Below are positions 16,807-25,742 of a DNA stretch of 64,000 nt, piece by piece. The notes under the pieces were generated by a model. That model did not search any database. It was not told where the DNA came from and saw nothing but the letters and a program-made list of their open reading frames with translations. Source of the DNA: Sideroxydans sp. (lineage in GTDB: Bacteria; Pseudomonadota; Gammaproteobacteria; Burkholderiales; Gallionellaceae). Position 1 is the first letter of the stretch. Each line of letters starts with the position of its first letter. The position numbers were made by a program, and so were the translations under genes. The stretch covers positions 62,001 through 126,000 of the forward strand of contig JAQTTU010000007.1 in the NCBI GenBank assembly GCA_028710605.1. Direction: 5' to 3'.

Positions 16807-17823
16807 TTAACTGAATGCACGCTTCACATCGAACGCCTCGCCTTTCTTCATCACGTGGTAGCTGGCGCGCGCCAGTTTGTGCGCCACCGCTTTGATCGCC
16901 ACGACTGACAAACTCTTCGCGCATTTCCTTTGGTAGAAACGGGCGATGAGCGGGTCGTAGCGCACGGCGAAGTGCGCGGCTTCCACAAAAGCCCATGCCA
17001 GAAATTTGTTGCCGCATTTGGTGTTGCCTTCGCCTTTCTTCTTGCCGTTCGATTCGCGCCGGCTGTTCACCGTGCGCGCGTAAGACGCAAAGTTGCCCGG
17101 CCCCTCGAAGCGGGCGAGTTCGCCGGTCTCCAATGAGATGGTCAGCGCCAGCACTTCGCCCACGCCGCTGACGGTGCGCAAGGATTTGTACTCCGGCTTG
17201 AGTTTGCCTTTGGCGAGGATGGCTTTCTCCAGCAGCTCGATTTGTTTGTCCGCGCAGTCCATCAGCGCGAGGTTGCTTTTGAGTGCCAGTTTCTGTTCGT
17301 CCAGCAGTTCCAGCGCGTCGATGTCGGTGTCCTGCCAGCGTTTGATCAGGTTGCCGCCAGCCTGTAGCGCCAGGTTGCGTGCCAGCAGGTTTTGGATGCT
17401 CAGTATCTGTGTGGTGCGGGTGCGCACCAGTTGGCTGCGTTTGCGCAGCAGGTCGCGCACGGCGCGCTGTTCGCGCGGGTAGATGTAGCCTTCCGGCAAA
17501 ATCCCCAGCCGCAACAGGTGCGCCAGGTGGCGCGCATCGCTGAAGTCTCCGCCGTACTTGAGTCCGTCGTATTGTTTGACTGCCGCCGTGTTGACCAGAT
17601 GCGCCGTGTATCCCGCATCCTGCAAGCCGTCCACCAGCCAATACCAGTTGTAAGTCGATTCCACCGCCACGCCTTTGATTGGGCCGCCGCACGACGCAAG
17701 CGCATCCAAGATGTCTGCCAATTTGTTGGGCAGGCGTTTCTGGTAGATCACCCGGTCGCTCTCGTCGAGCACCACGAGCACGTTGTTGTTGGAATGCAAG
17801 TCTATCCCCGCGTATAGTTCCAT
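16807..17823 (-). mobile_element. IS110-family transposase (intact)
   Basis: A 338-residue IS110-family DEDD recombinase. The N-terminal RuvC-like part begins with AGIDLHSNNN (first Asp), then VAVESTYNWYW (Glu) and GGDFSDARHLAHLL (Asp pair region). The C-terminal transposase_20 part carries TVSGVGEVLALTISLE and a serine in GNFASYARTVNSRRES. The reading frame is full length without stops. The upstream 98 bases (17824-17921) are also found at 16210-16307, so both copies share a 5' end reaching GGCAAGACCTG. The two lie in opposite orientation, which suggests a rearrangement after a second insertion. Confidence 0.92.
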
Positions 17824-17921
17824 TTCGGTCTCCTCGTTGTGGGTTGTGGTTTGAATCGCAATCCAAACGATACAACTCTTTCGGGGAGACCTCTCAGGCT
17901 AGATGTTTATCAGGTCTTGCC
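17768..17921 (-). repeat. 5' end of the IS110 element, 154 bp, inverted copy of 16210-16363
   Basis: This segment and 16210-16363 are near identical in inverse orientation, with a few mismatches such as CCGAAGAGGTTG versus CCGAAAGAGTTG. It covers the junction GGCAAGACCTG, the upstream non-coding DNA and the first codons of the transposase. Confidence 0.85.
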
Positions 17922-18071
17922 TTTTGCCTCTCAACTCCGTTCCCTTTCGCCACGCTTTGCTGCCCCGCCATTGCCGCAGGCGAAACAATCCCCGAAATCG
18001 CAAACGCTAAAAATGATGGCAACAATTTCAAATCAATCCTTTCGCAAGCGGGGTTCGCGTTGGTATGGCCG

Positions 18072-18923
18072 TCAACTTTCTTTTGCCTTGCGCTGGTTGG
18101 CGATTATTCGGCTTACTCTGGAATAGTGCAATCCGAAGTGATCGCCAATTTCTTTCATGCCATAGCCTCCGCTGTTGTACGCGTTGACGATGGCTTCGTC
18201 TCTCGTCTTGCTGTGTGCCGCGTAGTGCTCCAATGGTTTTGCCATGGCGCGTCTTTGCCCTAGCGGGATTTCGCTCAGGTCTTCCTTGTCCGGTTTTTTT
18301 GCTTGCATTTTTGCAATGAAAGCGTCGGTGCCGAGGTAGATTTGATTCTTGAGTTGCTCCCAGATGGCGGGCTGGTTTTTCCCTTCGGCGACGAATGCTT
18401 TGTAGCGTTCGATGGCTTCGCTGCATTGGTCGGAGAAGGAAGAGAGTATCCAGTCGGTTGCCAGCCATGGAGGGGAATCCGCTATTCCGGCGCTGGCGCG
18501 GTAGCTGCTCCACGGCCAGTCTTTGGCGCTGCGCACCATGCGTGCCCTGACGGGGTTGAGGACGATGTAGCGGGCAAGTTCGAGCAGGTAGGTTTGCTTT
18601 TGTACGATGATGGCTTTGTAGCGTCCCTGAAAGACATGCCCTACCCGTTTGTGTTTGCGGTTGAAGCGCTGCGTATAGACACCATTGAGTTGGCGCATTC
18701 CCTTGGCGAGGTTGCCATCGGGCGTTTCCAGCAGTAGGTGGTAGTGGTTGCCCATCAGGCAGTAGGCATGGGGTGTCCAATTGAACCGTTCGCTGACTTC
18801 GCCGAGTACTTCGAGGAAAAGTTCGCGGTCGCTATCATCCAGAAAAATATCTTCCCGCCCGTCGCCACGCGAGGTGACGTGGTAGAGCGCTCCGGCAAAT
18901 TCAATTCGCAGTGGCCTAGACAT
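18072..18923 (-). mobile_element. REP-associated tyrosine transposase-like protein (Y1/IS200-like), with C-terminal HTH
   Basis: A 283-residue protein of the Transposase_17/RAYT type. The HUH metal-binding pair is in CLMGNHYHLLLETP (around residue 60), the nucleophilic tyrosine probably in QLNGVYTQRFNRKHKRVGHVFQGRYKA (around 82). A C-terminal helix-turn-helix (YGMKEIGDHFGLHYSRVSRII) resembles replication-initiator-like domains fused to some RAYTs. RAYT proteins are domesticated single-copy transposases that spread short palindromic REP elements, many of which lie in this window. No terminal inverted repeats typical of a full insertion sequence were seen around it. The 248 bases between it and the IS110 element hold no gene. 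Confidence 0.85.
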
Positions 18924-19049
18924 GGATGAACGGTATCACGTTATGAAATTGGCGAGAAAGTGTTGTCGGGCTGAAGCCCGGCCTACGTTCAACCTATAAA
19001 CCGAAGTTGCACTCTGCCAATTTCACGCAGAGGCAAGCAGGAAAGGGAG

Positions 19050-19130
19050 CTCCCTCACCCCAATCCATCTCCCGGCGGGAGAGGGACTTTACCCCCTTGA
19101 AGATGCCCGTCAATAGGCAATCTGCGCGAT
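19050..19130. repeat. Composite repeat: CCCGGCGGGAGAGGG element plus REP-like half palindrome
   Basis: The order matches 15963-16040: a GGGAGA-palindrome, CTTTACCCCCTTGA or similar, then GATGCCCGTCAATAGGC. Only the left arm of the REP palindrome is present. This shows that the two repeat types travel together. Confidence 0.7.
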
Positions 19131-19181
19131 GCGAATTATGGAGATGGCCGTGGATACTGGCTTGCGGGCAAGATGCTTATT

Positions 19182-19739
19182 TCACTTGAGCAGCGGCAAC
19201 ACATATTCGTCGAATATCTCGCGGTTCATCAATCCGGGATGGGCGAAGATCACGCGCCCGTCGCGGTCTATCACCACGTTATATGGGACTACGCCCGTTT
19301 TGTTTCCCCATAGCGGCAGCAGGCCGCTGTAGTTTGCCGGGTCGGCCACCAGGACGGGGTAGTCGATTTCCAGCGTGCGCTGCACATTGCGCAGTTTGTT
19401 TTCCGCGTCCAGTCCCACCCCGATGATTTGCAGGCCGCGCGTCCGGTACTGTTCCTGAAAGGCCACCAGATCGCGGATTTCGTACAGGCAGGGCGAGCAC
19501 CAGGTCGCCCAGAAGTTGAGCACGACGACTTTGCCTTTCCAGTCGGCGAGGCTGTGTTTCTCTCCGTCCAGCCCGGCCAAAGCGAGCGCTTTCATGTCGC
19601 GCTCTTTTTCCGCTTTCGACGGCTGCGCTTTTGAAATTGTCGCGGGCGCAACCGCGCTTTCAGCAGGCGCGTTTGCCGCCATTGCCATACCCGAGGCAAC
19701 GGCGGCCAGCATGAACAAAATGCTTACGGCAATTTTCAT
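19182..19739 (-). CDS. TlpA/ResA-like periplasmic thioredoxin
   Basis: A 185-residue protein. The start at 19739 gives a signal peptide (MKIAVSILFMLAAVASGMAMA), after which an Ala/Pro-rich linker leads to a thioredoxin fold of the TlpA type (LADWKGKVVVLNFWATWCSPC). The active-site pair is WCSPC, and the cis-proline region is TGVVPYNVVIDRDGRV. Such proteins keep apocytochrome cysteines reduced or act in periplasmic disulfide exchange. It sits downstream of a parvulin isomerase and multiheme cytochrome genes, which fits help in cytochrome maturation. Confidence 0.88.
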   Translation of the reverse strand: MKIAVSILFMLAAVASGMAMAANAPAESAVAPATISKAQPSKAEKERDMKALALAGLDGEKHSLADWKGKVVVLNFWATWCSPCLYEIRDLVAFQEQYRTRGLQIIGVGLDAENKLRNVQRTLEIDYPVLVADPANYSGLLPLWGNKTGVVPYNVVIDRDGRVIFAHPGLMNREIFDEYVLPLLK

Positions 19740-19780
19740 TACGTTTATTTCAGTTATGAACATCTCAAAAAATATAAATT

Positions 19781-19896
19781 CGTCATTCCGGCGTAGGCCG
19801 GAATCCAGTCGAAATATAAATCCCTTGCGCAGCAAGGACAAACGCTAAAGGCATGTTGAATAAAACCGCTGGATTCCGGCCTGCGCCGGAATGACG
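19781..19896. repeat. Inverted pair of GTCATTCCGGCG-type repeats
   Basis: CGTCATTCCGGCGTAGGCCGG at 19781-19808 and its near complement at 19869-19896 flank a 60-base spacer between the isomerase and thioredoxin genes. Each half is itself palindromic. This type is widespread between genes in Proteobacteria. Confidence 0.8.
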
Positions 19897-19901
19897 GAAA
19901 T

Positions 19902-21179
19902 TTATTTCGGTGCGCTTTCATCGCGCGTCTGGATGACATGCCATTTCACTTTATAGCGACGTTCCAGTTCGCCCAGATATGGCGGCATTTTTTCGTTGAT
20001 GATTAGCTGGCGCACGCGATCACGAACTTCCGCAAAGGTTTTTTCGCCTTTGGGTTTGCGCTCCAGAACCGTCAGCAGATGAAACCCTGCCTTGGTTTCT
20101 ATCACCTCGCTGAGCTTGCCGTCTTCCAGTTCGGCTAGCGCGCTTTCGAGTTCGGGCATGCCGCGTCCTTCCGCTATCCAGCCCATGTCGCCATTCTGAT
20201 TGCGGCTGATCGGGTCGATACTGAATTGTCCGGCCAGCGTGAACAGGCTTTCGCCTTTAACGATACGGGCACGCAGCGCTTCGGCTTCCTGACGCGTAGC
20301 CACCACCAGCTGCCCGACATGGCGGCGCTCTGGAATTTTGGCGACTTCGGGATGTTTTGCGAACCACTGCCGCAACGTCTTTTCATCGGGAACCCATTTG
20401 CGGGTTTGAATTTCCATCATCACCGCAGGCAAACGTTCGTTCTGGTATTGCTTGAGCTTGGCGGTGACATCCACGCCTTCCTTGTCGGCGGCTTTGGCGG
20501 CCAGCAACAATTCGCCGCGCTTATAAAGTTGCTCCTTTACCCATTCTGGGTTCGGCAGCGACGGGTATTCTTTCGCATCGACTATGTCGCCGTATTTGAT
20601 CTGAAAGCTTTTCCCCTGCATGAGCACGGTATCAGCTTTAACGCCCGCCTTGATCCGCTCCTCATACAATTTGATGCCATCGTTTTGCAGCATGTTTTGC
20701 ATGGTGGTCAGTTTCAACACTTTGAACTGTTCGGCAACGTAAGCCGCCTTGGCCGCCGTCATGCCTTCCATGTCGCCCTTGAACTGCTGTTTCATCGCGG
20801 CCAGCGTGTCCGCCGGAATAACGATGCGCTCGCGCAGCTTGTCCATGTAGAAACGGTAAAGCAGTCCCAGACGGAAATTTTCGAGGTCTTGCTTGAATGC
20901 CCTGGTTTTGTCCAGCCCCAGTCTTTGCGCTTCCAGCGCCAATAAACGCGCGGCCACCAAACGACGCAGCATGTCTCCGCGCAGTCCGGCCTGATCGTCC
21001 TCGTTCATTGAGGTCATTTGTGTTGAAAAAGGCGAGCTGGCCATGGCTTCGTTCAGGTCGTCGGCACTGACTTGCATATTGCCAACGGTGACCAGAACCT
21101 GCGGTTCGGCATCGGCCATGAACGGTACGGCCAAAGCGGCCAGCAGCAAAATCCTGAACAGATGAGTTTCAATCTTCAT
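19902..21179 (-). CDS. Periplasmic parvulin-type peptidyl-prolyl isomerase
   Basis: About 425 residues from the ATG at 21179, which gives the signal peptide MKIETHLFRILLLAALAVPFMADA. A helical SurA/PrsA-like N-terminal domain (about 30-240) precedes a PpiC rotamase domain (about 285-390: RRHVGQLVVATRQEAEALRARI, GDMGWIAEGRGMPELESAL, TKAGFHLLTVLERK). It would help fold exported proteins. It follows the seven-heme cytochrome gene and precedes the TlpA-like gene in the same direction, so it may be a dedicated helper for that redox complex. Confidence 0.88.
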   Translation of the reverse strand: MKIETHLFRILLLAALAVPFMADAEPQVLVTVGNMQVSADDLNEAMASSPFSTQMTSMNEDDQAGLRGDMLRRLVAARLLALEAQRLGLDKTRAFKQDLENFRLGLLYRFYMDKLRERIVIPADTLAAMKQQFKGDMEGMTAAKAAYVAEQFKVLKLTTMQNMLQNDGIKLYEERIKAGVKADTVLMQGKSFQIKYGDIVDAKEYPSLPNPEWVKEQLYKRGELLLAAKAADKEGVDVTAKLKQYQNERLPAVMMEIQTRKWVPDEKTLRQWFAKHPEVAKIPERRHVGQLVVATRQEAEALRARIVKGESLFTLAGQFSIDPISRNQNGDMGWIAEGRGMPELESALAELEDGKLSEVIETKAGFHLLTVLERKPKGEKTFAEVRDRVRQLIINEKMPPYLGELERRYKVKWHVIQTRDESAPK

Positions 21180-21260
21180 TGCGTGTTTTCCTTTTTCATT
21201 CATTCTGGCAACGCGGTTGGTGATGAGTGTTTCGATCATTCATAGTATTGCGTTACTAAT

Positions 21261-21311
21261 GTAGGTGCGAATTTATTCGCACGCTGTTCGTGCGAATAAA
21301 TTCGCACCTAC
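21261..21311. repeat. Inverted repeat, GTAGGTGCGAAT family, copy 2
   Basis: Arms GTAGGTGCGAATTTATTCGC and complement with a 7-10 base loop, as at 1824-1881. It lies between the seven-heme cytochrome and isomerase genes and could cut down read-through between them. Confidence 0.85.
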
Positions 21312-21404
21312 AATTTTCTCTTCCTCAACTGAATGCCGCAAACAAATCGGGGGCAGATGCCCCCGACTTATTCAACGCATTACTAACTTACCTGCCTAAA
21401 CAGA

Positions 21405-23834
21405 TTATTTCTTTTTGCTGTCTTCTCTTGGTATGGCTCCACCAAGGTCGGGCGCACTTCCGTGCATCCAGCTTACAGCCGCATCGTAGTTGTGCAGGAT
21501 GGGCTTGCCTTCCCACACATGTTCTTTCTTGTCGGCAATAAACGGCACGCCTTCCTTGTTGGTTTCGTGACAAGCGGCACACTTGAACGGACCATGCGAT
21601 CCATCCGGGTTGTACTGTGCTGCCTGTTTGTAGGACGTTTCATCCGTTTTCGGCGTTACCGGATACAGACCGTGGATAGACTGGTGGCAAGACTGGCATG
21701 CCAAACCGGAGTGACCCTTGGAGTAACGCATACCGCTGTATTTGCCCGGCTGGTTGATCGGGTAAGCAACGCCGCCCTGACCTTCGACATACGGTGCAGC
21801 GTGGCAATCCGCGCAGTGCGGAACACCCGGAGCCAACCAGTAGTCACGACCATGGGTCGCGGCATCGTAAGGCACTGCCGTAGCACCGGTAGCACCCGCT
21901 GGCAGCTTCAGTGTCTTCACATCAACCGCAGGATTGGCCGACAGGATGCTGACGCTTACATCACCATCTTCGTCCTTGCTGACCATTGGGCCGTTACCTT
22001 GCAACGCGATCACCGCGATGTCGGGAACCATGCGATCTTGCGCCCAAGTCTTCAGGATGCCGGATTGTCCCGGGGTATCCTCGCCTTTGGCGTTGAGCAC
22101 AACCTTGGGATCAAGGTACTTGGTCTTCAACTCGTCGGTAGTGATGCCGATAGCGGCAGCAATTTCATCCAGCGATTTGTTGCGGATGGTCGTGCCTTCC
22201 TGCATGAACGCATTGCTCAGGTTGTCGCGTTGATACAGTTCGCGCGACAGTTGGCTGTGGCAGTTGGTGCACCACAGACCTTTGCCGCCCTTATCGTTGC
22301 CGATATTGGATACGTTAGCCTGCATCCATTTGCCGATGGCATTCAGGTGCTCTGGAGTCTCTGCACCATCTTTATCCTTGTTCGGGTTGGCATGCACATC
22401 GCGTCCCACATAACAGCCGCCTGCCGCATCGCGGTTGTCAGCTTTCGCATAAGTGTTCTGACCATCCAGCGTGATCGGATAATTTTCCATCTTGCCGTCC
22501 TGGCGGTGAGCCGGGTGGCATCCTTGGCAAGCGGCGGTACGGCCTTGCGAGTCAGGCATGGGCACCATGGTCTGGTGCACGGTATGCATGGCTTGTGTCA
22601 GCGCTTGAATCACGACATCTTTGCCTGTCTTCGGATCCTTGAAGCTCTTGGACTGCAACACGCCGATCACGTTGTCGGCATGGCACTTCTGGCACAGCAC
22701 CGGGTCACGACCCAGGCGGTTATCCAGCGAACGGCTTTTCGGGTTGTAGTTCTTCATGAAGTCGGTGCCGGTACGATCATCATGCATTTCCAGAATGGAA
22801 ACCGAAGTTGCCTTCAGGTTGGCAATCCAGTCACTCGCGCCCAGACCTTTCCAGAATTCGCGCTCTTGTTTGTAGAGCGTGAATTTGTCGCCGTTGGCTG
22901 TTTTGTTGCTGTGGCAATTGGCGCAGTTTGGAATGTCGATTGGGTTGGTCCCGACAAATTGAACCGGTTTGCCCGAATGCGAATCGATGACCGGCTTGCC
23001 GCTTTCCGCATCAACCATGCTTACCCAGGCTTCCTGGAACGGCTGAATATCGGCTTCGGTCAGTGTCAACAGATCCTGCGCCGCCGCACGGTCACCAAAC
23101 GGAGTCAGCGGCAATCCCAACGCATCCCAGATGCCGGGGTTGGTCAGCACGATTGGCACATTGTCCAGCACGGGCGATTTGGTATAAACAATCGTTCCCT
23201 TGTCGCCGGTGTAGTGGAGATTGCCACCTTTCATCGGGCTGGGAACTGCTGCACCAGCCGGACCGTTGTCGCGCGGGACAGGAATCTGCACGCCGACAAA
23301 CGCCTTTTCCTTGTCTGCGCTGGTTCCCTTGGGATTAGTGCCCTTCAGGTCTTTATACACATACAAGTGGGAGAAATAGGCATTGGCAACGTTTTCGCCT
23401 TTGTCATATTTTCCGTCGCCGTTGATGTCATACGGCACATCCCAGTAGCGCAATTTATTGCCTTCGGAATAGGTATTCCCCAGATGACCGTAGTTCAATT
23501 TAAAGCGCTTCTTGCCATCCACCAGCACCGCCGCATCTGCGGCATCGGCTTCTAACAACTCGGGAAACTTGCGAGCGCCGGTAGCGCTTTTGATAACCTG
23601 ACTCTGCACCGAGTTGTAAGGTGGAAGCACGCAACAGTACGTAAAATCGAATCCGGTACAGTGCATGCCCAGTTCATAATTGATCGTGATGTTGTAATCA
23701 TTGATCGGTTTTGACACATCGGCTTTGGCACTTTTGCCAGCCTTTGGCTTGTGAGTCTGTGCCGCCTCTGCATTGGCAAAGCCAAGCGCCAACATACAAC
23801 TCAATACTCCCGCCGTTAACGTTCTGATATTCAC
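21405..23834 (-). CDS. Periplasmic seven-heme c-type cytochrome
   Basis: An 809-residue exported protein (signal MNIRTLTAGVLSCMLALGFANAEA). Seven CxxCH heme sites are visible: CANCH (about residue 304), CQKCH (379), CQGCH (435), CTNCH (520), CADCH (673), CQSCH (712) and CAACH (751). The N-terminal third has no heme. It contains a cysteine-bearing motif (MHCTGFDFTYCCVLPPYNS) and an EF-hand-like sequence (DINGDGKYDKGEN) that may bind calcium. I do not recognise a named family. With the NapC-like and diheme cytochromes upstream it probably forms a periplasmic electron chain; the substrate is unknown. The 440 bases upstream contain a possible MITE (23962-24193) and presumably its promoter. Confidence 0.85.
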   Translation of the reverse strand: MNIRTLTAGVLSCMLALGFANAEAAQTHKPKAGKSAKADVSKPINDYNITINYELGMHCTGFDFTYCCVLPPYNSVQSQVIKSATGARKFPELLEADAADAAVLVDGKKRFKLNYGHLGNTYSEGNKLRYWDVPYDINGDGKYDKGENVANAYFSHLYVYKDLKGTNPKGTSADKEKAFVGVQIPVPRDNGPAGAAVPSPMKGGNLHYTGDKGTIVYTKSPVLDNVPIVLTNPGIWDALGLPLTPFGDRAAAQDLLTLTEADIQPFQEAWVSMVDAESGKPVIDSHSGKPVQFVGTNPIDIPNCANCHSNKTANGDKFTLYKQEREFWKGLGASDWIANLKATSVSILEMHDDRTGTDFMKNYNPKSRSLDNRLGRDPVLCQKCHADNVIGVLQSKSFKDPKTGKDVVIQALTQAMHTVHQTMVPMPDSQGRTAACQGCHPAHRQDGKMENYPITLDGQNTYAKADNRDAAGGCYVGRDVHANPNKDKDGAETPEHLNAIGKWMQANVSNIGNDKGGKGLWCTNCHSQLSRELYQRDNLSNAFMQEGTTIRNKSLDEIAAAIGITTDELKTKYLDPKVVLNAKGEDTPGQSGILKTWAQDRMVPDIAVIALQGNGPMVSKDEDGDVSVSILSANPAVDVKTLKLPAGATGATAVPYDAATHGRDYWLAPGVPHCADCHAAPYVEGQGGVAYPINQPGKYSGMRYSKGHSGLACQSCHQSIHGLYPVTPKTDETSYKQAAQYNPDGSHGPFKCAACHETNKEGVPFIADKKEHVWEGKPILHNYDAAVSWMHGSAPDLGGAIPREDSKKK

Positions 23835-23961
23835 TGAACACCCCCTTTTTTAGTTATTTCAAAGAAACTTCAATACCAGAACCGGACAGCGCAGCCAAAA
23901 TCACCGGTTATGGCAACAACGACACTGCAATATCACCCTCTAAATACCGCCAACTTCTTAC

Positions 23962-24193
23962 GGCCACCTCCAAAAATCCAAACTTCGTCGCAATACTGCG
24001 TTGCTCAAAAAAATTGCTCCTCACATATGCGCCATCGACACGTTACTGCTAAGCAGCCGTTTGCGGGAGGTGGCGCAAGCGGTCATTCCCGCACCAGACG
24101 GCTCCGCCGCACCGTGTCATGACCGCATATGCTGCGTCGCAATTTTTGTTCGCGCCTTGTCTTGCTTAGAACTTTGAATTTTTAGAGGCGGCC
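23962..24193. repeat. MITE-like element with 21-bp terminal inverted repeats
   Basis: The ends 23962-23982 (GGCCACCTCCAAAAATCCAAA) and 24173-24193 are inverted copies matching at 18 of 21 bases. The 232-bp segment has no coding frame and fills most of the gap between the NapC-like and seven-heme genes. A clear target duplication was not seen. Confidence 0.45.
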
Positions 24194-24274
24194 TTACCGC
24201 TAAAAAATCAACTTCTGTTCAATTGCACCTCAAAAACGTTGCGCCGAAAAAATTCGGCTTATCGGATAATCAAT

Positions 24275-24859
24275 TTATTGGACTCGGGGCAACTTGTGCG
24301 CTATCCCTTTATGACAATCAATGCATGTCTTGCCCGAAGAAGCCATTGCCGCGTCGGCATGCTGGTTCTTCGCGCTCTTGCCCTGAGATTCGATATCCAT
24401 CCCTTCAAAGCTGTGGCAATTACGGCATCCTATCGAATCGGATTCCTTCATGCGCGCCCACTCGCGCTTTGCCATTTCCATTCTTTTCGCTTCAAATTTT
24501 TCCTTGGTATTGATAGTGCCGATCACTTCCGCACAGACATCACTGCCGGCCACGAGCTTGCGTTTCATTTCGCTGAACCAGTTTTTCTTGGGCACATGAC
24601 AGTCGGAACAGACGGCGCGCACACCGGACGGGTTGGAGTAGTGGACGGTTCTTTTGTACTCCTCCAGGTTGTAGCTCATGTCATGGCAGGAGGTGCAGAA
24701 CTCCATTGTATTGGTGGCTTCCACTGCGGTCGTAAAACCGCCAATAATTAAAGCCTGCGCGACCACCACGGCCAGCGCCAACAATGAATATCGGATGATG
24801 GGACTGCGCAATGCACGCCGCATCAACCCCGCTTCCGGGGCGTTGATTGGTTCTGACAT
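24275..24859 (-). CDS. NapC/NirT-family tetraheme c-type cytochrome (CymA-like)
   Basis: A 194-residue membrane-anchored cytochrome. One N-terminal transmembrane segment (about residues 20-42, IIRYSLLALAVVVAQALIIGGF) is followed by four CxxCH sites: CTSCH, CSDCH, CRNCH and CIDCH. This architecture belongs to quinol dehydrogenases that connect the membrane quinone pool to periplasmic partners. It is preceded by the diheme cytochrome gene and followed, after a gap, by the seven-heme gene. Electron flow could go either way: quinol oxidation, or reverse feeding of quinone in a chemolithotroph. Confidence 0.9.
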   Translation of the reverse strand: MSEPINAPEAGLMRRALRSPIIRYSLLALAVVVAQALIIGGFTTAVEATNTMEFCTSCHDMSYNLEEYKRTVHYSNPSGVRAVCSDCHVPKKNWFSEMKRKLVAGSDVCAEVIGTINTKEKFEAKRMEMAKREWARMKESDSIGCRNCHSFEGMDIESQGKSAKNQHADAAMASSGKTCIDCHKGIAHKLPRVQ

Positions 24860-24985
24860 TTCCCTGATACTCCCTGATTATATTTATTGCCGGATTCAGT
24901 CGCCCCAAAGAGCCCGCCCGGTCTGTTTTATTTACTGCTTTATACACAACAAAAGCGGCTTCAAATTGAAGCCGCCGTAATACTG

Positions 24986-25612
24986 TTACTTGATACTGCC
25001 GTAATAATTGACCAGCGCTTCAAAGTCTTCCTTGTTGAGATCGTCCAGTTTCAGTTTCATTTTTTTGGCAATCGGACGTTTGCCGGTACTGAATTCATCG
25101 AGCGCCTGGCGCAGATAGGGCATCCACTGCCCCGCCATCATCCCCGCATCGTCTTTGGCGACCGAGCCGCCTTCGGAGTGACATTTTTCGCAGGACATGT
25201 CATGTATCTCCTTGCCCTTGCGCGCCAGCTCGGGATCGAATTTCTGCTTGGCCTTGACAAATTTTTGCTTGGAAAAATACTGGGCGACCAGTTTCATTTC
25301 GCTGTCGCCCATATCCTTGACCATGTTGCACATATTGGTCTTTTGACCTTTCTTGCTTCCCGAGCGGAATTCCGTCTCCGGGCAAGCCCTATCCTGATTC
25401 TTGTACGCCTTTAAATTATTGACCAGGAAGTCCACCGAATATCCGCCTATGATAGGCACTTCGGATTCGGTGCTAGCCCCCGCTTTGCCGTGACAATTTG
25501 CGCAGACCGCAACCAGCTTGTTCACATCCGCCGCACTGGCAACACCGGCCAAAGAAATACCCAATAGCGACGCACAAACCAGCAAGATATGTTTGAAATG
25601 TTTTGTCTTCAT
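24986..25612 (-). CDS. Diheme c-type cytochrome (cytochrome c4/c553-like)
   Basis: A 208-residue periplasmic protein with signal peptide (MKTKHFKHILLVCASLLGISLAGVASA). Two class-I cytochrome domains are seen, each with a heme site: VCANCHGKAGA at about 37 and CEKCHSEGGS at about 140, with methionine ligands probably in the following segments. It is the first gene of the leftward redox operon, divergent from sat, with the conserved block 25644-25740 just upstream. Likely a soluble electron shuttle to or from the NapC-like protein and terminal oxidases. Confidence 0.87.
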   Translation of the reverse strand: MKTKHFKHILLVCASLLGISLAGVASAADVNKLVAVCANCHGKAGASTESEVPIIGGYSVDFLVNNLKAYKNQDRACPETEFRSGSKKGQKTNMCNMVKDMGDSEMKLVAQYFSKQKFVKAKQKFDPELARKGKEIHDMSCEKCHSEGGSVAKDDAGMMAGQWMPYLRQALDEFSTGKRPIAKKMKLKLDDLNKEDFEALVNYYGSIK

Positions 25613-25643
25613 GAAGTCGTATTCTCAAGTTGTTTTTTTAGAT

Positions 25644-25740
25644 AGCCCCACCCGAATGACGGGCTTTACAGGTGCGTCAGTATGAGTATCGCGTTGTGTC
25701 GCTTCCATAGCCGTGATGGGGGGGGAGATGCGTAACCCGT
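25644..25740 (-). promoter_or_regulatory. Conserved upstream block of the diheme-cytochrome operon, shared with soeA
   Basis: Minus-strand order: ACGGGTTA, CATCACGGCTATGG, GCGATACTCATACT, then CGCACCTG. The 49 bases 25644-25692 align without gaps to 13489-13537, and the CCATAGCCGTGATG block starts 13 bases beyond in both. The GCGATACTCATAC block ends 66-80 bases before the ATG at 25612. A common regulator of the sulfite-oxidation and cytochrome operons is the simplest reading. Confidence 0.6.
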
Positions 25741-25742
25741 TA

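Noticed and set aside
16631-17875. 414-residue open frame overlapping the IS110 transposase in another frame
   Set aside because: Arg/Gly/Pro-rich shadow; the overlapping frame has the complete transposase.
21462-23555. 697-residue open frame opposite the seven-heme cytochrome
   Set aside because: The minus strand has signal peptide and seven CxxCH sites; the plus frame has neither.
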